Shown here in pieces: positions 24,126 to 35,603 of a DNA stretch of 64,000 nt; within the stretch, counting starts at the first letter, position 1, and each line of letters starts with the position of its first letter. The notes under the pieces are model-generated. The model was not told where the DNA came from. It ran no database searches and saw only the letters and a program-made list of their open reading frames with translations. The translations under genes and the position numbers were made by a program. Source of the DNA: Diatrype stigma (lineage: Eukaryota; Ascomycota; Sordariomycetes; Xylariales; Diatrypaceae); contig JAKJXP020000004.1 of NCBI GenBank assembly GCA_022225965.2, forward strand, positions 186,001 through 250,000, read 5' to 3'.

Positions 24126-26416
24126 GCCGTATATGGATTGCGCTACCAGCTATGATAGGACGTGGAATGCGGAAGTAGCAGACATGCACTCGTCGTATCG
24201 TATTCTTGATTTCAAGGCTTTAGACTAGAACATCATGGACTTAAGAATAAACTACATATATTCCAATGCTAATACTCGTGAATATAATAGCTTGCTTTAC
24301 ACGTGGGGTGTATACTTGGTATACATCGCATCCAGGGGTCAAGGGGCGTAACGGTGAGAAGAGAAGCAAGATAAACGGATACAGCCGGAATACAAGCTTG
24401 CAGATAGCTATTGGGCATATTTCTTCTCTTGATAACTATGACTCCGTGCGATGACCCCTTTTGACACGAAAGCTGATGATCCCAAGTACCCTTGCTGCCT
24501 TGGTATGAATGGCAAGGGTTTGGATTACTAAACATCTCGAAAAACGTGGTATCCTCCCTTGTCAAGTTGCTTATCATGCTTCTAGGTATATGGACTATCT
24601 GATAACTCATTCTCGTTTATCACTGTTTCGGTGACCTATATCGCCAGCAGCGTTTAGCAACAAATCAGAAAGTTTCCAATATGCCCCAGGGATCGTGAGC
24701 TACTTACTACTTAGCTTATTGGCTTAGCCGAAATCTCACCCGGTAGCTCTTTTAGTATCATCAGACAAAACGCCTTTGTGACGCTCTTACTACTCTAAAA
24801 GGGTACATGGTAGCCTACAGCACCGTCCCACACATAGGTTTGCTTTCGATGATTGGCTAGATAGCTCATCGTAAGGACTTGTACGTCTCTATCCTAGAAA
24901 GGACGATTTCGTACTTATCATAAAGTTCGGCGAATTTCGCTATATGTGTATACCGCTTCTTGCCTGATATTACTCTTCTGATTGGCCCAAGTCTCCCTGG
25001 GCATATAGTGGCGTGCGTAGTACTCCGGCTCGGCTTGGCTCACTTCGTCAGCTTACTCCCCCTACCCCTGTCAAGATATACAGATGCCTGCGACTGACTA
25101 AGCAGAGAGTAGATGAGCCATGTCTAGAAGACGGATGAGGCGGGAGTCTGTCCAATAAAAGATTTCGAAAATACACAATTCGGAGAAGTAGTAAGCAGCC
25201 GGGTAAAGGAGATATAATCACTTGAACATTCGGCCGAGTAGTAGAGCTGTTAAGTAGTCATCTGAGACATGAATAGGACCCATGTCCTATAATTCTCCTG
25301 ATTACCTTTATCTCAGACAGCCCAGGGCTCAAAGTAGTGTTCCGTGGAGAACTAGACACCACTTTAATACAGTATCTCACACCATTTAATCCTGGTAATT
25401 AATTCCACAAGCCGGGAGCTCCCCGAACCTTAATGACGATAAGCATAAAGGCTCGGCTGCTTAGGTAGTGTGGGGGTCGTGTTCTTTAGCAAGGTAGTAA
25501 GGAAGAGGGATTGGTCACCGTATATGCATATGTGTGTAGTCAGATGCTTCACACTACACTTCAGGAAACAAGGACAAGAATGATTGTTATTTGGTGAACA
25601 GACCATAACATCACTTCGTGCTAGTCTCAGCTGACAAATGGTCAGATAGCTAGATGAGATTCAACTAGGACTCGGGCGGTGTCAGCTCTACTGTTCGCTA
25701 CTGTGAATCTCGTCTGGAGTCGATTGGAACACCACATCAGCGCCAAGCGCTTCTAGATTGAGTTGCCCGTATGTAGCTGTGCTAGGGGGTATTACATAGC
25801 ATGAGCAGATCTTCCTTGATGCATATAAGGCTGAAACAGGCAGTCTGCACAGGCGACGCCTTGAGCAGTGCCTTAACCCTATAGGGCAGTATATAGGCAG
25901 TGCTTACCCATTGTGACACATACATGCGTCTAATACTTCCCGACCTCGGCGCACATACACCAGAGCCCCCTGATTGACCTCCTACTAGGCCAAGATCGTA
26001 TATATCCTTCAGCAGTACAGTGCAGGGCATGGGGTTTGCATATCGTTTCCTTGCGACCGATACGTGATTCCGTGCGCTTCGTCGGATCGCGTGCGTCTCG
26101 ATATCGTGAAAAGCTTATGTAAACCAGGGATGGGAAGCACGCAGCAACTAGGGTACACGGATAATACGAACCATGGACAGACAGGGGCTAAAGGTGCCAC
26201 GCATTATGCAACCTGCAGATAAGATATGCATAAATGGCTGGTTGATGAGGCATTGGTGAATCTCACCACGCGTCCAGCTAGGTGGGGTGCTATGACACGT
26301 AAATTCACTTGAAGTTAATGATCCCCCTCCTTGTCCCGACTCGCTGGTTATCGAATGATCTAGTCAGGGTGGTGATTGTAACGCTTCCACCAAAAATAAA
26401 CGGGTAGCTAACAAGA
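24126..26416. other. Intergenic region, no gene recognised
   Basis: This stretch of about 2.3 kb separates the PKS from the MYB gene. Short ORFs on both strands lack domains and codon-like composition. No tailoring gene (P450, methyltransferase, prenyltransferase, transporter) or recognisable remnant was found in it. Confidence 0.6.
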
Positions 26417-27863
26417 ATGGGAGGAACCACCGAACGAAGAGCACCAAAGCGGTGGACAGAGGAAGAGGACAAGATCTTGTGGGAAGAGACCCGGAAACAG
26501 TGTACGTGCCCTTCGAGGACCCTATGGGGCCCGGCGTCAGTGTCAACGGGCGCAAGGCTAAAGCAAGATACGTACGAGTAGCGAAAGCTGGCAGTGTGAA
26601 AGACTGGAACCGGATAGCGGCGAAATTGCCCAGCCGAAGCAACAAAGATTGTCGCAAGCGATGGGTCAACACGCTTAGTGGAAGCTTGAAGAAGGGCACC
26701 TGGGACGAGGACGAGGATGAACGTTTGATTGCAGCGGTACATTTACATGGTCAAAAGTGAGTCGGCCCCTTTATTTCTTCCCCAATATTACGTCGTAATC
26801 CTGCTAAAACCCACCTCAAAGGTGGACCTTAGTCGCCAACGAAGTTGGTCTTCGAAGCCCTGATCGTAAGAGACATTCTGAGCTTCGTCCCCAGTTTAGT
26901 CCTGTCCCATCACGCTGATTCCCGGCACCGTCGCTGCAGAATGCGCAAAACGATGGCAACACAATCTGGATCCAAAACTTGATCATAGAGGATGGACTGA
27001 AGCGGAGGTGCGCATACCGATCTTATCCGATGCAGGGACTCTCTTGGACAATCAGACTCGCTGACAAGGGGAAAACTCCCTTACTGTAGGACGAGCTTCT
27101 TCTGGAGTCAGTGAAGAAGTATGGTCGAGAGTGGAAGCTGATTCAAGAACTCAGCTACAACACGCGCTCGAGGAATAATTTGAAGAACAGATATTCCATT
27201 CTTACCAGAAGGCGTGACTCGTTGTCCACCCAGGGCGCAGCACGGCGACAAGCCAACTCTCCTTTGGCCTCGCCTGGCAGCCGTGGCGATTATACTCCGG
27301 GTAAAGGGTCAGACAGTGATGGAGACTATGGGATGGCCTCGGGGGGTGCCCCGGTGCAAGGCCTAGAGGCTGGCGATTATGCGCAGGACCCCGCGTACAT
27401 TTGGGGCAGCGGCACCATCGATGACAACTGGTTCAATTCAACACATATCGGACCAGATCCAACACTGGACGCCATGAGCCCGGACTCAGCCTCGGCAGCA
27501 GCATTTTCTTCAATATGTGATCCGGGTATGGGTGATGTAGAGAATACAGAACTGTTATATGACAGTGGTGGAATAGCAAGTGCCACCGCCCAACAATCTC
27601 CGTGGGAAGACATGGAGACCAATGAAGTGGCCCTATACAGGGACTTCTTGGACCTTCATACTCCCCCTGGCACCGATATCAACACATCCATCACAAGACA
27701 GAACCAAGGCTCCGTAATAACTGGGCCGAATGAAACATTCGGGGAAACCCCTAAGCGGAGGGTATCACTGGTAGTGGACGAGTGCGATTGGACAACCCTG
27801 AGCTATTTATTGGATGTTACAAAGCCCCTGCAAGGCAAAGTCAAACTGGAGGTGAGCCTTTGA
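26417..27863 (+). CDS. Three-repeat MYB (SANT) transcription factor
   Basis: This is a predicted nuclear DNA-binding regulator. The model has exons 26417-26501, 26588-26756, 26822-26865, 26940-27007 and 27090-27863, giving about 379 residues. Splicing assembles three consecutive MYB repeats with their spaced tryptophans: RWTEEEDKILW with KDWNRIAAKLPSRSNKDCRKRW; GTWDEDEDERLIAAV with KWTLVANEVGLRSPDQCAKRW; and GWTEAEDELLLESVKKYG with REWKLIQE and NLKNRY. The rest (from about residue 155) is acidic, Ser/Pro-rich and probably an activation region. Intron 1 is uncertain, since acceptors at 26578 or 26587 both keep the frame. The 3' end is also uncertain, because a GTGAGC donor at 27852 could extend it by a few residues. 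It lies next to the PKS, so it is a candidate pathway regulator, though R1R2R3-type MYBs also regulate unrelated genes. Confidence 0.85.
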
Positions 27864-29059
27864 GCTAAATCAATATGTGTAGATATTAGCAGATGGTGCT
27901 TGGTTTGGTATTCAACAAATGCATGTAGAGGTATATGGGATTCATTGCTTGGGCAGAGCCTGGCTCAACCACAGGTCGCTGCAGGGTACGGTTACGAAAA
28001 CCTTTCAGAAAGCAAACCTCTTTATTATTACTATTTATTATAGCTTTTTGTTTTGGTTGCTACGTTTGTTATACTGCTGATCTAGTTGAGTTGGATACCA
28101 TATGTCATGTCATCATGACCTGGGTTTATATACAAAACCACATTGATATTTTCACATACGAGTGATGCGCCGCGTGACTGGTTAGTAAAATATTAGACTT
28201 GCCAACTTGATCGAAGATATATCATTCATTAGAATCTCTTCCACTCATAGTGAAGCATGCGTTAAGGGATAGTTTTGTAGGGGGCTCAGGGGCTATAGGG
28301 ATCCACTTGGACTCTGCAGCTTTGTAAGGGGCCGTTGACTCCCCTATAATAGCTTCCATAGGCCAAGATTTATTCTGGTTTCCTCCCCTACCTAGAAGCT
28401 GTTCTATCACTCCGTGAAGGCAGCTCCCGACAAGTAAAATCCTACCTAACCTGATTCTCAAGTCACTACCCTCCTAAACCGGCTTCTAACATACAGACAT
28501 AAATATCAATGGTGACGGAGGTATTGATGTTCAAGACGCCGAATCCGACTCGGGCTCCGACGAACCACACTCTTGTGTATATTGTGTCGTTTCACTGAAT
28601 GAACCCGAAACACGGATATGCTCGTGGCTAACTTTTGCCCTCTGCGGGAAACGCTGTGACATGCAATCCATCTACTTAAGCCAGTGGGGCTGGGCGGTTG
28701 AGTACTTAACTTTATATCATCTACTAGGGTAGTTCTAGCTCTTAGTTCTGTGGATTGCTTCATGTATGAGCACCGAAATACGGCCCGCGTTACGATAGTT
28801 GCATGCCGTTCGGGGGAGGGGGAGGCGTTATTACGTAAGAATCGCTACTATCCTAACTCCGCGTGTATTCGGATACTAGGCCATCATGTCCTGACATGTA
28901 TTACCCCCTAGAGCATAGAATCTGTAGACACCACACAATAATACTGGGCACTCAAGAACGGCTTAGTAGATGGGAGGAGGGTGGGTCAGTCAGTTCAGCT
29001 TTGGATCTGCGGGCGTATAAAGCGGACGTATAAAGAAAGTGTGGGGAGGCTATATCACT
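27864..29059. other. Intergenic region before the retrotransposon, no gene recognised
   Basis: This stretch lies between the MYB gene and the left target-site duplication of the copia element. It is normal in base composition until the element begins. No coding signal was seen. Confidence 0.6.
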
Positions 29060-29064
29060 TTATC

Positions 29065-29259
29065 TGATGGTTGTATCTAACGCTCAGGCAGCGTTGCATT
29101 ATGTAAGCCAGTAAGGCTTTATATAAGTGTGGGCTCTCTTTTACACTTTAACAGATAAATTCTTCCTACCTTTAGATAATTTAATATATAACGGTTTTAC
29201 CCCATATTTTGCTTTAGTTATTCGTTATTTGCTTTCATTTACGTATATACCTATTAATA
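29065..29259 (+). repeat. Left LTR of the copia element (195 bp)
   Basis: It begins TGATGG and ends ATTAATA and is the same length as the right LTR. The two LTRs differ at about 22 of 195 positions in my alignment and all differences are transitions, consistent with RIP rather than ordinary mutation. The terminal TG...TA is explained by RIP of an original TG...CA. Confidence 0.9.
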
Positions 29260-31299
29260 TTAATCAGTATTATTAAATAATAGCAATATAAATTAGCAAG
29301 GTAGAAAAGTTATTATTGCGATTCCGAAGAAATCGCGCCAATACCGTAATATTCTTTTTATATTATATATGCCTATTTTCCAAGTTTTATTAATATATAT
29401 ATTAATTATATCGGAATAAAAATAACCGGAAACGTCAGCCTAAGGCGATAAGGGGAATTCCGACCGTTAAGAAAGTTTCGATCCTACGATATTAAATATG
29501 AAATAAGAAGCGCAAAAATATTTAATCGAATTTATTTTAGTCCTTATTAATCGTTTATTAACGATGCTTAATTATTTCGATTTAATAATGCTTATTTAGG
29601 AAGAATTTAATCCCGAAATAACAAATTATCGTTAAAAGTTAATATGGGCTTTTAAAATATTGGCTAATTTCGAAAATATGGATTTTAGCATTTTTAATAT
29701 GCGGATTCCGGAAAAAACTTTTTAAAATTATTAGGAACGCCTTAAAGGGTTTATATTAAGGAATTTCGAAATAATGCCTAAATTATTACGAATAAGCCTA
29801 AGGAATGCACTTATGCGCTAAAAGATATACGTTAATAAGGGAAATATTAAATTTAATAAGGCCCTGGTTAATTTTGCTATAGCAAAAACTTTTTTTATTT
29901 GGGATTCGAAAAAATTAAAAACGGCTAAGGCAAAATAGCTTAATACGTTAGCATAAAGGATTCTTATAATTTATACAAATAAAAAAGTCGTTCCTTTAAA
30001 AAGGAGCCTATTAAGACATATTTGATTAGGGATTTTATATATCTTATTAAACGAATCCTTACGCTTTTTTATTCCAAGAACCGGAGAATTATTTCGTTAT
30101 ATTAAATAATAAATTTAAACGCAACTGGAAAAGCAATAATTTCCGCCTTTTTTTTTTCCCTTTTAAGAAATATTCTTAGCCGATAGGCATATAAAATGAA
30201 AGGAACTTTTAGAGGAGCTTTATTTCTAGGAAGCCCTGGGTTTAATTCCGATACTGGTAACGATCTTTTCGTTTCGCCTTTTTTATGCAGTTCTTAATAA
30301 AACCTTTATTAACGACTTTAATAAGACTTACGTTTCTTTAATAATAATCGCCCGAATTTCCGTTCTAATTAATAACAGGGAGAACCCGTATTATCCGTTA
30401 GGCAGCAACTATTATTCCCATCGTCTTAAGGATATTACGATTAATTAAATCCTAAATTCCAATATTTATTAGGATATTCTTTAATGGGATTTTCCCCGGG
30501 CTATTCCTTTTTTCCTTTCGGCTTTAATCCTTGGGCGTTTCTTATGCCAGAATAAGGCGTTTTTTATATGCTATTTCAGGGAGCTTTATTCGGATCCTTA
30601 TATGTACTTTTTTTAAAATCCTTTTAAATCCTAGGATATTAATTATTTATAAGATTATTATACCAACTTATGGGCTTAAGCTAACCGCTTTTTCCCTCTT
30701 TTTTTCCAAACGGTAAATAAGAACCGCCAATCGGTTCCTTAGGATTCCTAAGAGGCTTAGGTTTTTTCTTTCCGACGGAACCATCGTTTATACTTTTATA
30801 AGGTAATAAATCCCTAAAATAAACCCTCATATCCGTTAGCAATTAGGATTACCTTAATTATTATGCCATTTCGCCGATCCGAATTTTTAATAAGTTGTAT
30901 TTATTAATAATTATAGGATATTTTAAAAAGACTTAGAATAAGGAGAATAATTATATAAAAAAGATGTATGACATTTTAAAACACAAATTTAGGTTTTTTC
31001 TCGATGTTTGTTATATTACCGGTATCCGATAAATCCAATTTTATGCCGTATTTTCTATTATTTTTACCGGTAGGGCCGCCATTTATTTCCTTTATAGTAT
31101 TTCCCGATATTGGTGCTTTACCGATATGTATTTCGCTATGGAACAGCATTTTAATACGGAATAAAATAAGGTTTAATATTATTATAATTAAACGTCGATT
31201 ATTTTTTTCGGAATTAAGGCCGATAAGAATAACATAAGCAAATTAAACTTTAAGGTATTTTAAGTTATGCTTAATAAATTGTTATTATATTAACGGACT

Positions 31300-34200
31300 T
31301 TCGGATTCGATTTTAAAGATGAGCAGCAATTAATTGCCGCCGTTTACCGAATATGCCGTAATGTTTTTTAATTGCAGCATGCCTTATTCGAATTAGTTAT
31401 TAGCTTTAAAGAATTAGCCAGCAAATTCCGAGCATTTATTATAATTCATAAGAATTTAAAAGGGGCTTAATAGTTTATAATCGATAACAGCGATGACGAA
31501 AACGATAACGATATATTATAATATTACGTCGATCGCAAGTATTATCGTAATAATCGAAGCGGCCGGTTTAATAATAATAACAAACCGACCCGTATTTAGA
31601 AACGCAAGTGTTAGGTATACAAAAAAAAAGGCTATTGGTTTATTAAATATTCTAAAAAGGAATAAAAAAAGGCTCGCGCCTAATAAAAGAACAATAAAGG
31701 GCAGCAAAAAGGAAATTACGTTATATTCTTAGCCGATTACGAAGGGATTAATAAACCAAATACGGATCCGGACCAAGACGACGATAACGCTTATGATTAC
31801 GACTATAACGATGCCGATAATAAGAATTTTATAATTGCCGCTTGCTTTTGCGATTAAGCCTTTTATTACCGCATTATTAATTTTACCGATATAAAGCAAA
31901 TACGTATTAATACCATTTTTATATTCGACCGATATGCGAAGGACATTTTTTAAGGGATTATACTTAATACCGATGTCGCGCGAATATTTATAGCCGGCAA
32001 GGGTTAATATCTAGCTTTTATTAAGAATCATTTCGACCGCCAAATAATTATCGATAAAATCCGTACCGGTAAAGCTAATATCCGATTTGAAAATGAACCG
32101 TTTATGGAATTACTTGAAATAGTTATAGTTAATATTCCGTTTGGTTAAGTTAATTTTTATATAATGGAAATCGATATTCCGTTTTTATTTTCGTTTAAGA
32201 ACATGGATTAATTAAGTGTATATTTTAATAACGTTATTAATTAATTGATTTATAAAAATGAAGTAACGACGTTTGTTATTCGGAAATGGAAATATCCGTA
32301 ATTTTATTTTATTAGTGCTACTTTTTTTATGAAAATGAAATTCCGTTGCTTATATATCCGGTTTGGCCATTTATTTGTTAATAAATTCCATAACCTTTTG
32401 AAAAAAACAGAACATAATGTCGACCTTAAAGATATTAAAGAGATTAATAAATTTTGTTATTACTATTAAATTAAGGGCAAGGCATTTTAACGATTTAAGT
32501 TTATTTTTAAGGATCCGGATCTCGATTTTAATTACGAAATTATTGCGGATATTATGTATTTAAAAGGCCGATCCGTATTATACCTGGTAAATGCCGCGAC
32601 GAACTTTTAAGCAGCCCGATTTTTAAAAGATATATTAGCCAAGAAAATTTGGAATATTCTTAAGCTTTGCTAAATCGATATTTATTTAGGCCTTTCCGAT
32701 ATTATTACCTATAACGCCGGTACGAATTTCGATAACGCAGAATTCCGGAATAAAGCTCGATTTATTGGTATTATTTATAAACAAATATCGATCGAAGCTT
32801 ATTGGTTTATTAGCAAAATTAAGGAATATTACGGCTTTATTCGACAAACCTATGAAATTATTTCCAAGAAAGTTCTAAGCCTTTATATATCCCGTTTATA
32901 AATGACTATTAAAGCCGTTAATAATATAACTAATCCGGATGGTCTCGTATTTATCCTATTCGTTTTCGACGCTTACCTTAAAATTAATATGAATTTATTT
33001 TCGATATTATCCCAAACCTAAAAGGCGTTTATAATTTAAAAAGCCATAATTGAAGTAAAAAAAATTAAGGCATAACGTTCGGTTAAAAACGTTTTAAATA
33101 TCCGGAACGGATTTAATATTTAAAAAACTTTATTTATGTTATTATTTATTGGCAACGAGGTTTTGGTTTATCGAAAAAAAGGCGGGTAAAAAGGACCTTA
33201 TAAGGTTATCGCCGTTACCGATAAGAACGTTATCGTCGCTTTAAACGCATTAGGAAGTACGTTAATTTTTTAAAGTTTATATATTAAATTATATATCCAA
33301 TTTAAGAACGATCCGAAATTATTACAAAACCTGAAAATCGAATTGTTAAAGCCGATATTTAATTCCGCAAATTACGAAATAATTCCCGAGAAAAACCTCG
33401 ATATTTTTTTTTATAACGCAACTTATTTAAACGCAAAAAAGGAAAACGACCGATTATTAATTATTAAGCTGCAAGTAAAAAGCAAAATCGTGGTTTTTAA
33501 TAAGCCTTATAAGGCTTTAAATATAACTAAGCTTAATGCTTTTTTTATTAATGGCATTTTTTAATTCGTTATGTATAATAGGGCAATTTATGGAAATGCT
33601 ATTATTTTCAAATTATGCATAATTCGCGAAATTAAGGCCAAGAATATTCCGGATTCTTATGAAAAATCGAGGCTAATCGTTTAAAGTTACGGAGATTCTG
33701 ATAAGAACTTTATTATAATTTACGCATTTACTATTTAAAAAGCCAGTTAACGCTTAATTATGGCTTTAACTTCCATATTACGACATTAAGGCATAAATAT
33801 TATGATCCGGGATATTACGATGGCATATATATAATCGAAGATACCAATAAAACGTATATTTTTTATATGCTTGCTATTGGAATTGAAAAATAAATATTCC
33901 GAAAAGACGCTATTGCGTATTATGAAGCCGTTATACGAATTAGCGGAATTAGGCATATATTAGTTCGAAACTTATTTTCGTTATTATTAACGGAAGTTAA
34001 ATATGGATCCATTATCCTTTAATTCGTACTTATTGATTATCCGATTCGATTAATTTTTCGGCGTAACAGGCCTTTAAACGGATAACATTTTGAATATTGG
34101 CACCCCGGATTTTATAAAGCGAAAGGACGAAGCGCTAATTAAGGCCAAGATTAAGGCACGCCTTTAAAAGATCTTAAAAAACGGAGCTATAAAGGATTTT

Positions 34201-35060
34201 AACGGCTTACGATTAGTTATTTATTAAGACGGATATGGTTTCTTTGCCATTTAAAAAGGGCAAGCCGAGAAATTTGCATTTTTAGATCTTAAGATATTAG
34301 ATATACTTAAGGCATTCGTAAAATAAAGGGCTCGAGGAGCTTATATTTCGTTTATTTGCTAGCCGGAAGCAGCTTTCGATTATTTTACGGCCGCTTAGTA
34401 TACGGAATCCGGCTTTAAAGAAATTAAGCTGTTAAATATCCGAATTTAATAGCAAATAAGCAATAAAGACTACGGGCTTAATTACATTTAATTGGATTCC
34501 TAAGATTTTCGTTTATATGTTTTCGTAAATGGATTTTTTGCTAACAATAAAGACATGAACTTATAAATCGATTATGTTATCGTTCTTGGTAATAAAAGGC
34601 TTATGAAATAGCCTAACGAATTTATCGTCGTTGGTAACGTTATTTATTGGTTATTTATTAAATATAAAAGGATAATCCGGAGCGTATTTGCGAGCGAAAT
34701 TTACGGCATGGTATAAGGGTTTAATATTGGGTATATTATTTACCGCATTATTAATATAATTTTGGAACGGCTTTTATTTTTTTGCGCGTTTCTTGTATTA
34801 TGCATTAATTTTTTTTTTATACCAGTGCTTGGTATAAATGGAAAGCATTAATAAGAAACGATTAATAATTAATCTTATGGCTTTTCGTTAATTATATAAA
34901 AATAAGAAAGTCGACGATATTAAATGAATTCATGGAATTTGTAATTTAATAAACGCAATAACGAAGATCTTTCTTAATGAAGCAATAAAAACTTTAATCG
35001 AAGAGAACCAGGTAACCATAAGGCTGAAAGGATGGGTAAAAAGAAAGTAATTTATATAAG
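31300..35060 (+). pseudogene. Copia Gag-Pol remnant with RIP-made stop codons
   Basis: The polyprotein is still readable through stops. There is a zinc-knuckle-like stretch near 31600 (KRKC...YKKKGYWF). An integrase core has YNAGTNF near 32710 and a later Glu-containing IEAYWFISKIKEYYG near 32800. Part of reverse transcriptase has TDNILNIGTPDFIKRKDEAL near 34080. RNase H has YVFVNGFFANNKD near 34510 and VFASEIYGMV near 34690. Stops appear where related elements carry Gln or Trp codons (CAA/CAG to TAA/TAG, TGG to TAG/TAA), as RIP predicts. The Gag region upstream (29460-31300) is too damaged to read with confidence. Confidence 0.85.
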
Positions 35061-35141
35061 TATGCGTTTATTTATTTATTCAGTTACTTATTAAATAATT
35101 AATATAATTCGCGATTTCGTCGCGAAAGAAAATAAAGTAAG

Positions 35142-35336
35142 TGATGGTTATATTTAACGTTTAGGTAGCGTTGCATTATGTAAGCCAGTAGGGCTTTATA
35201 TAAGTGTGGGCTTTCTTTTATATTTCAGCAAATAAATTCTTTTTATCTTTAAATAATTTAATATATAACGGTTTTACCTTATATTTTGCTTTAGTTATTC
35301 GTTATTTGCTTTTATTTACGTACGTACTTATTAATA
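35142..35336 (+). repeat. Right LTR of the copia element (195 bp)
   Basis: It starts TGATGG directly after a purine-rich tract and ends ATTAATA before TTATC. It carries more T/A states than the left LTR at most of the differing sites, so it was hit slightly harder by RIP. Confidence 0.9.
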
Positions 35337-35603
35337 TTATCGCTATTCTATTTAGGTATGTAGTAGTTAGATCGCCCCCTCCCGACCTTACCGTGTTAAG
35401 ACAGTTAAACTGGGAAGTCCGTATCGATCCACCAGTAGATCTCCTTACCACCTCTAAGTTCTAAGCCAATACATCACTTCCATCGCGTCACATGGGTTTG
35501 TAGACGCGCCGCTATTACCCTAGCACCATCGCGGAAGAGATCTACATATTCTAGGGGGTGATCATGTGTTGATTGCTCAATTCACTTGAGCAGCCGACTT
35601 TCA

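Larger units (their letters stand above)
29065..35336 (+). mobile_element. Ty1/copia LTR retrotransposon, complete in structure, inactivated by RIP
   Basis: The 6272-bp element is bounded by two 195-bp direct LTRs and a TTATC target duplication. The interior is very AT-rich. C survives mostly before G, C or T and CA/TG dinucleotides are scarce, which is the RIP signature. Translating the plus strand through stops gives copia gene order: a zinc-knuckle Gag end (about 31600), aspartic protease (about 31950), integrase (about 32400-33300), copia-type reverse transcriptase (about 33700-34150) and RNase H (about 34300-35050). Integrase ahead of reverse transcriptase identifies copia rather than gypsy. 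A purine-rich tract (35124-35141) directly precedes the right LTR. No frame longer than about 90 codons remains, so the element is dead in cis. Confidence 0.93.
29060..35341. repeat. Target-site duplication TTATC flanking the LTR element
   Basis: The five bases TTATC occur immediately before the left LTR (29060-29064) and immediately after the right LTR (35337-35341), as expected for a 5-bp duplication made by LTR-retrotransposon integrase. Confidence 0.85.

Noticed and set aside
30531..33564. Short ORFs inside the AT-rich element (for example 30531-30716, 31004-31237, 33343-33564)
   Set aside because: They are fragments of RIP-mutated retrotransposon sequence and not independent genes.
29065..35336. 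AT-rich block as a possible centromere or mitochondrial insertion
   Set aside because: Equal LTRs, a target duplication and readable copia pol motifs explain it as one RIP-mutated transposon.
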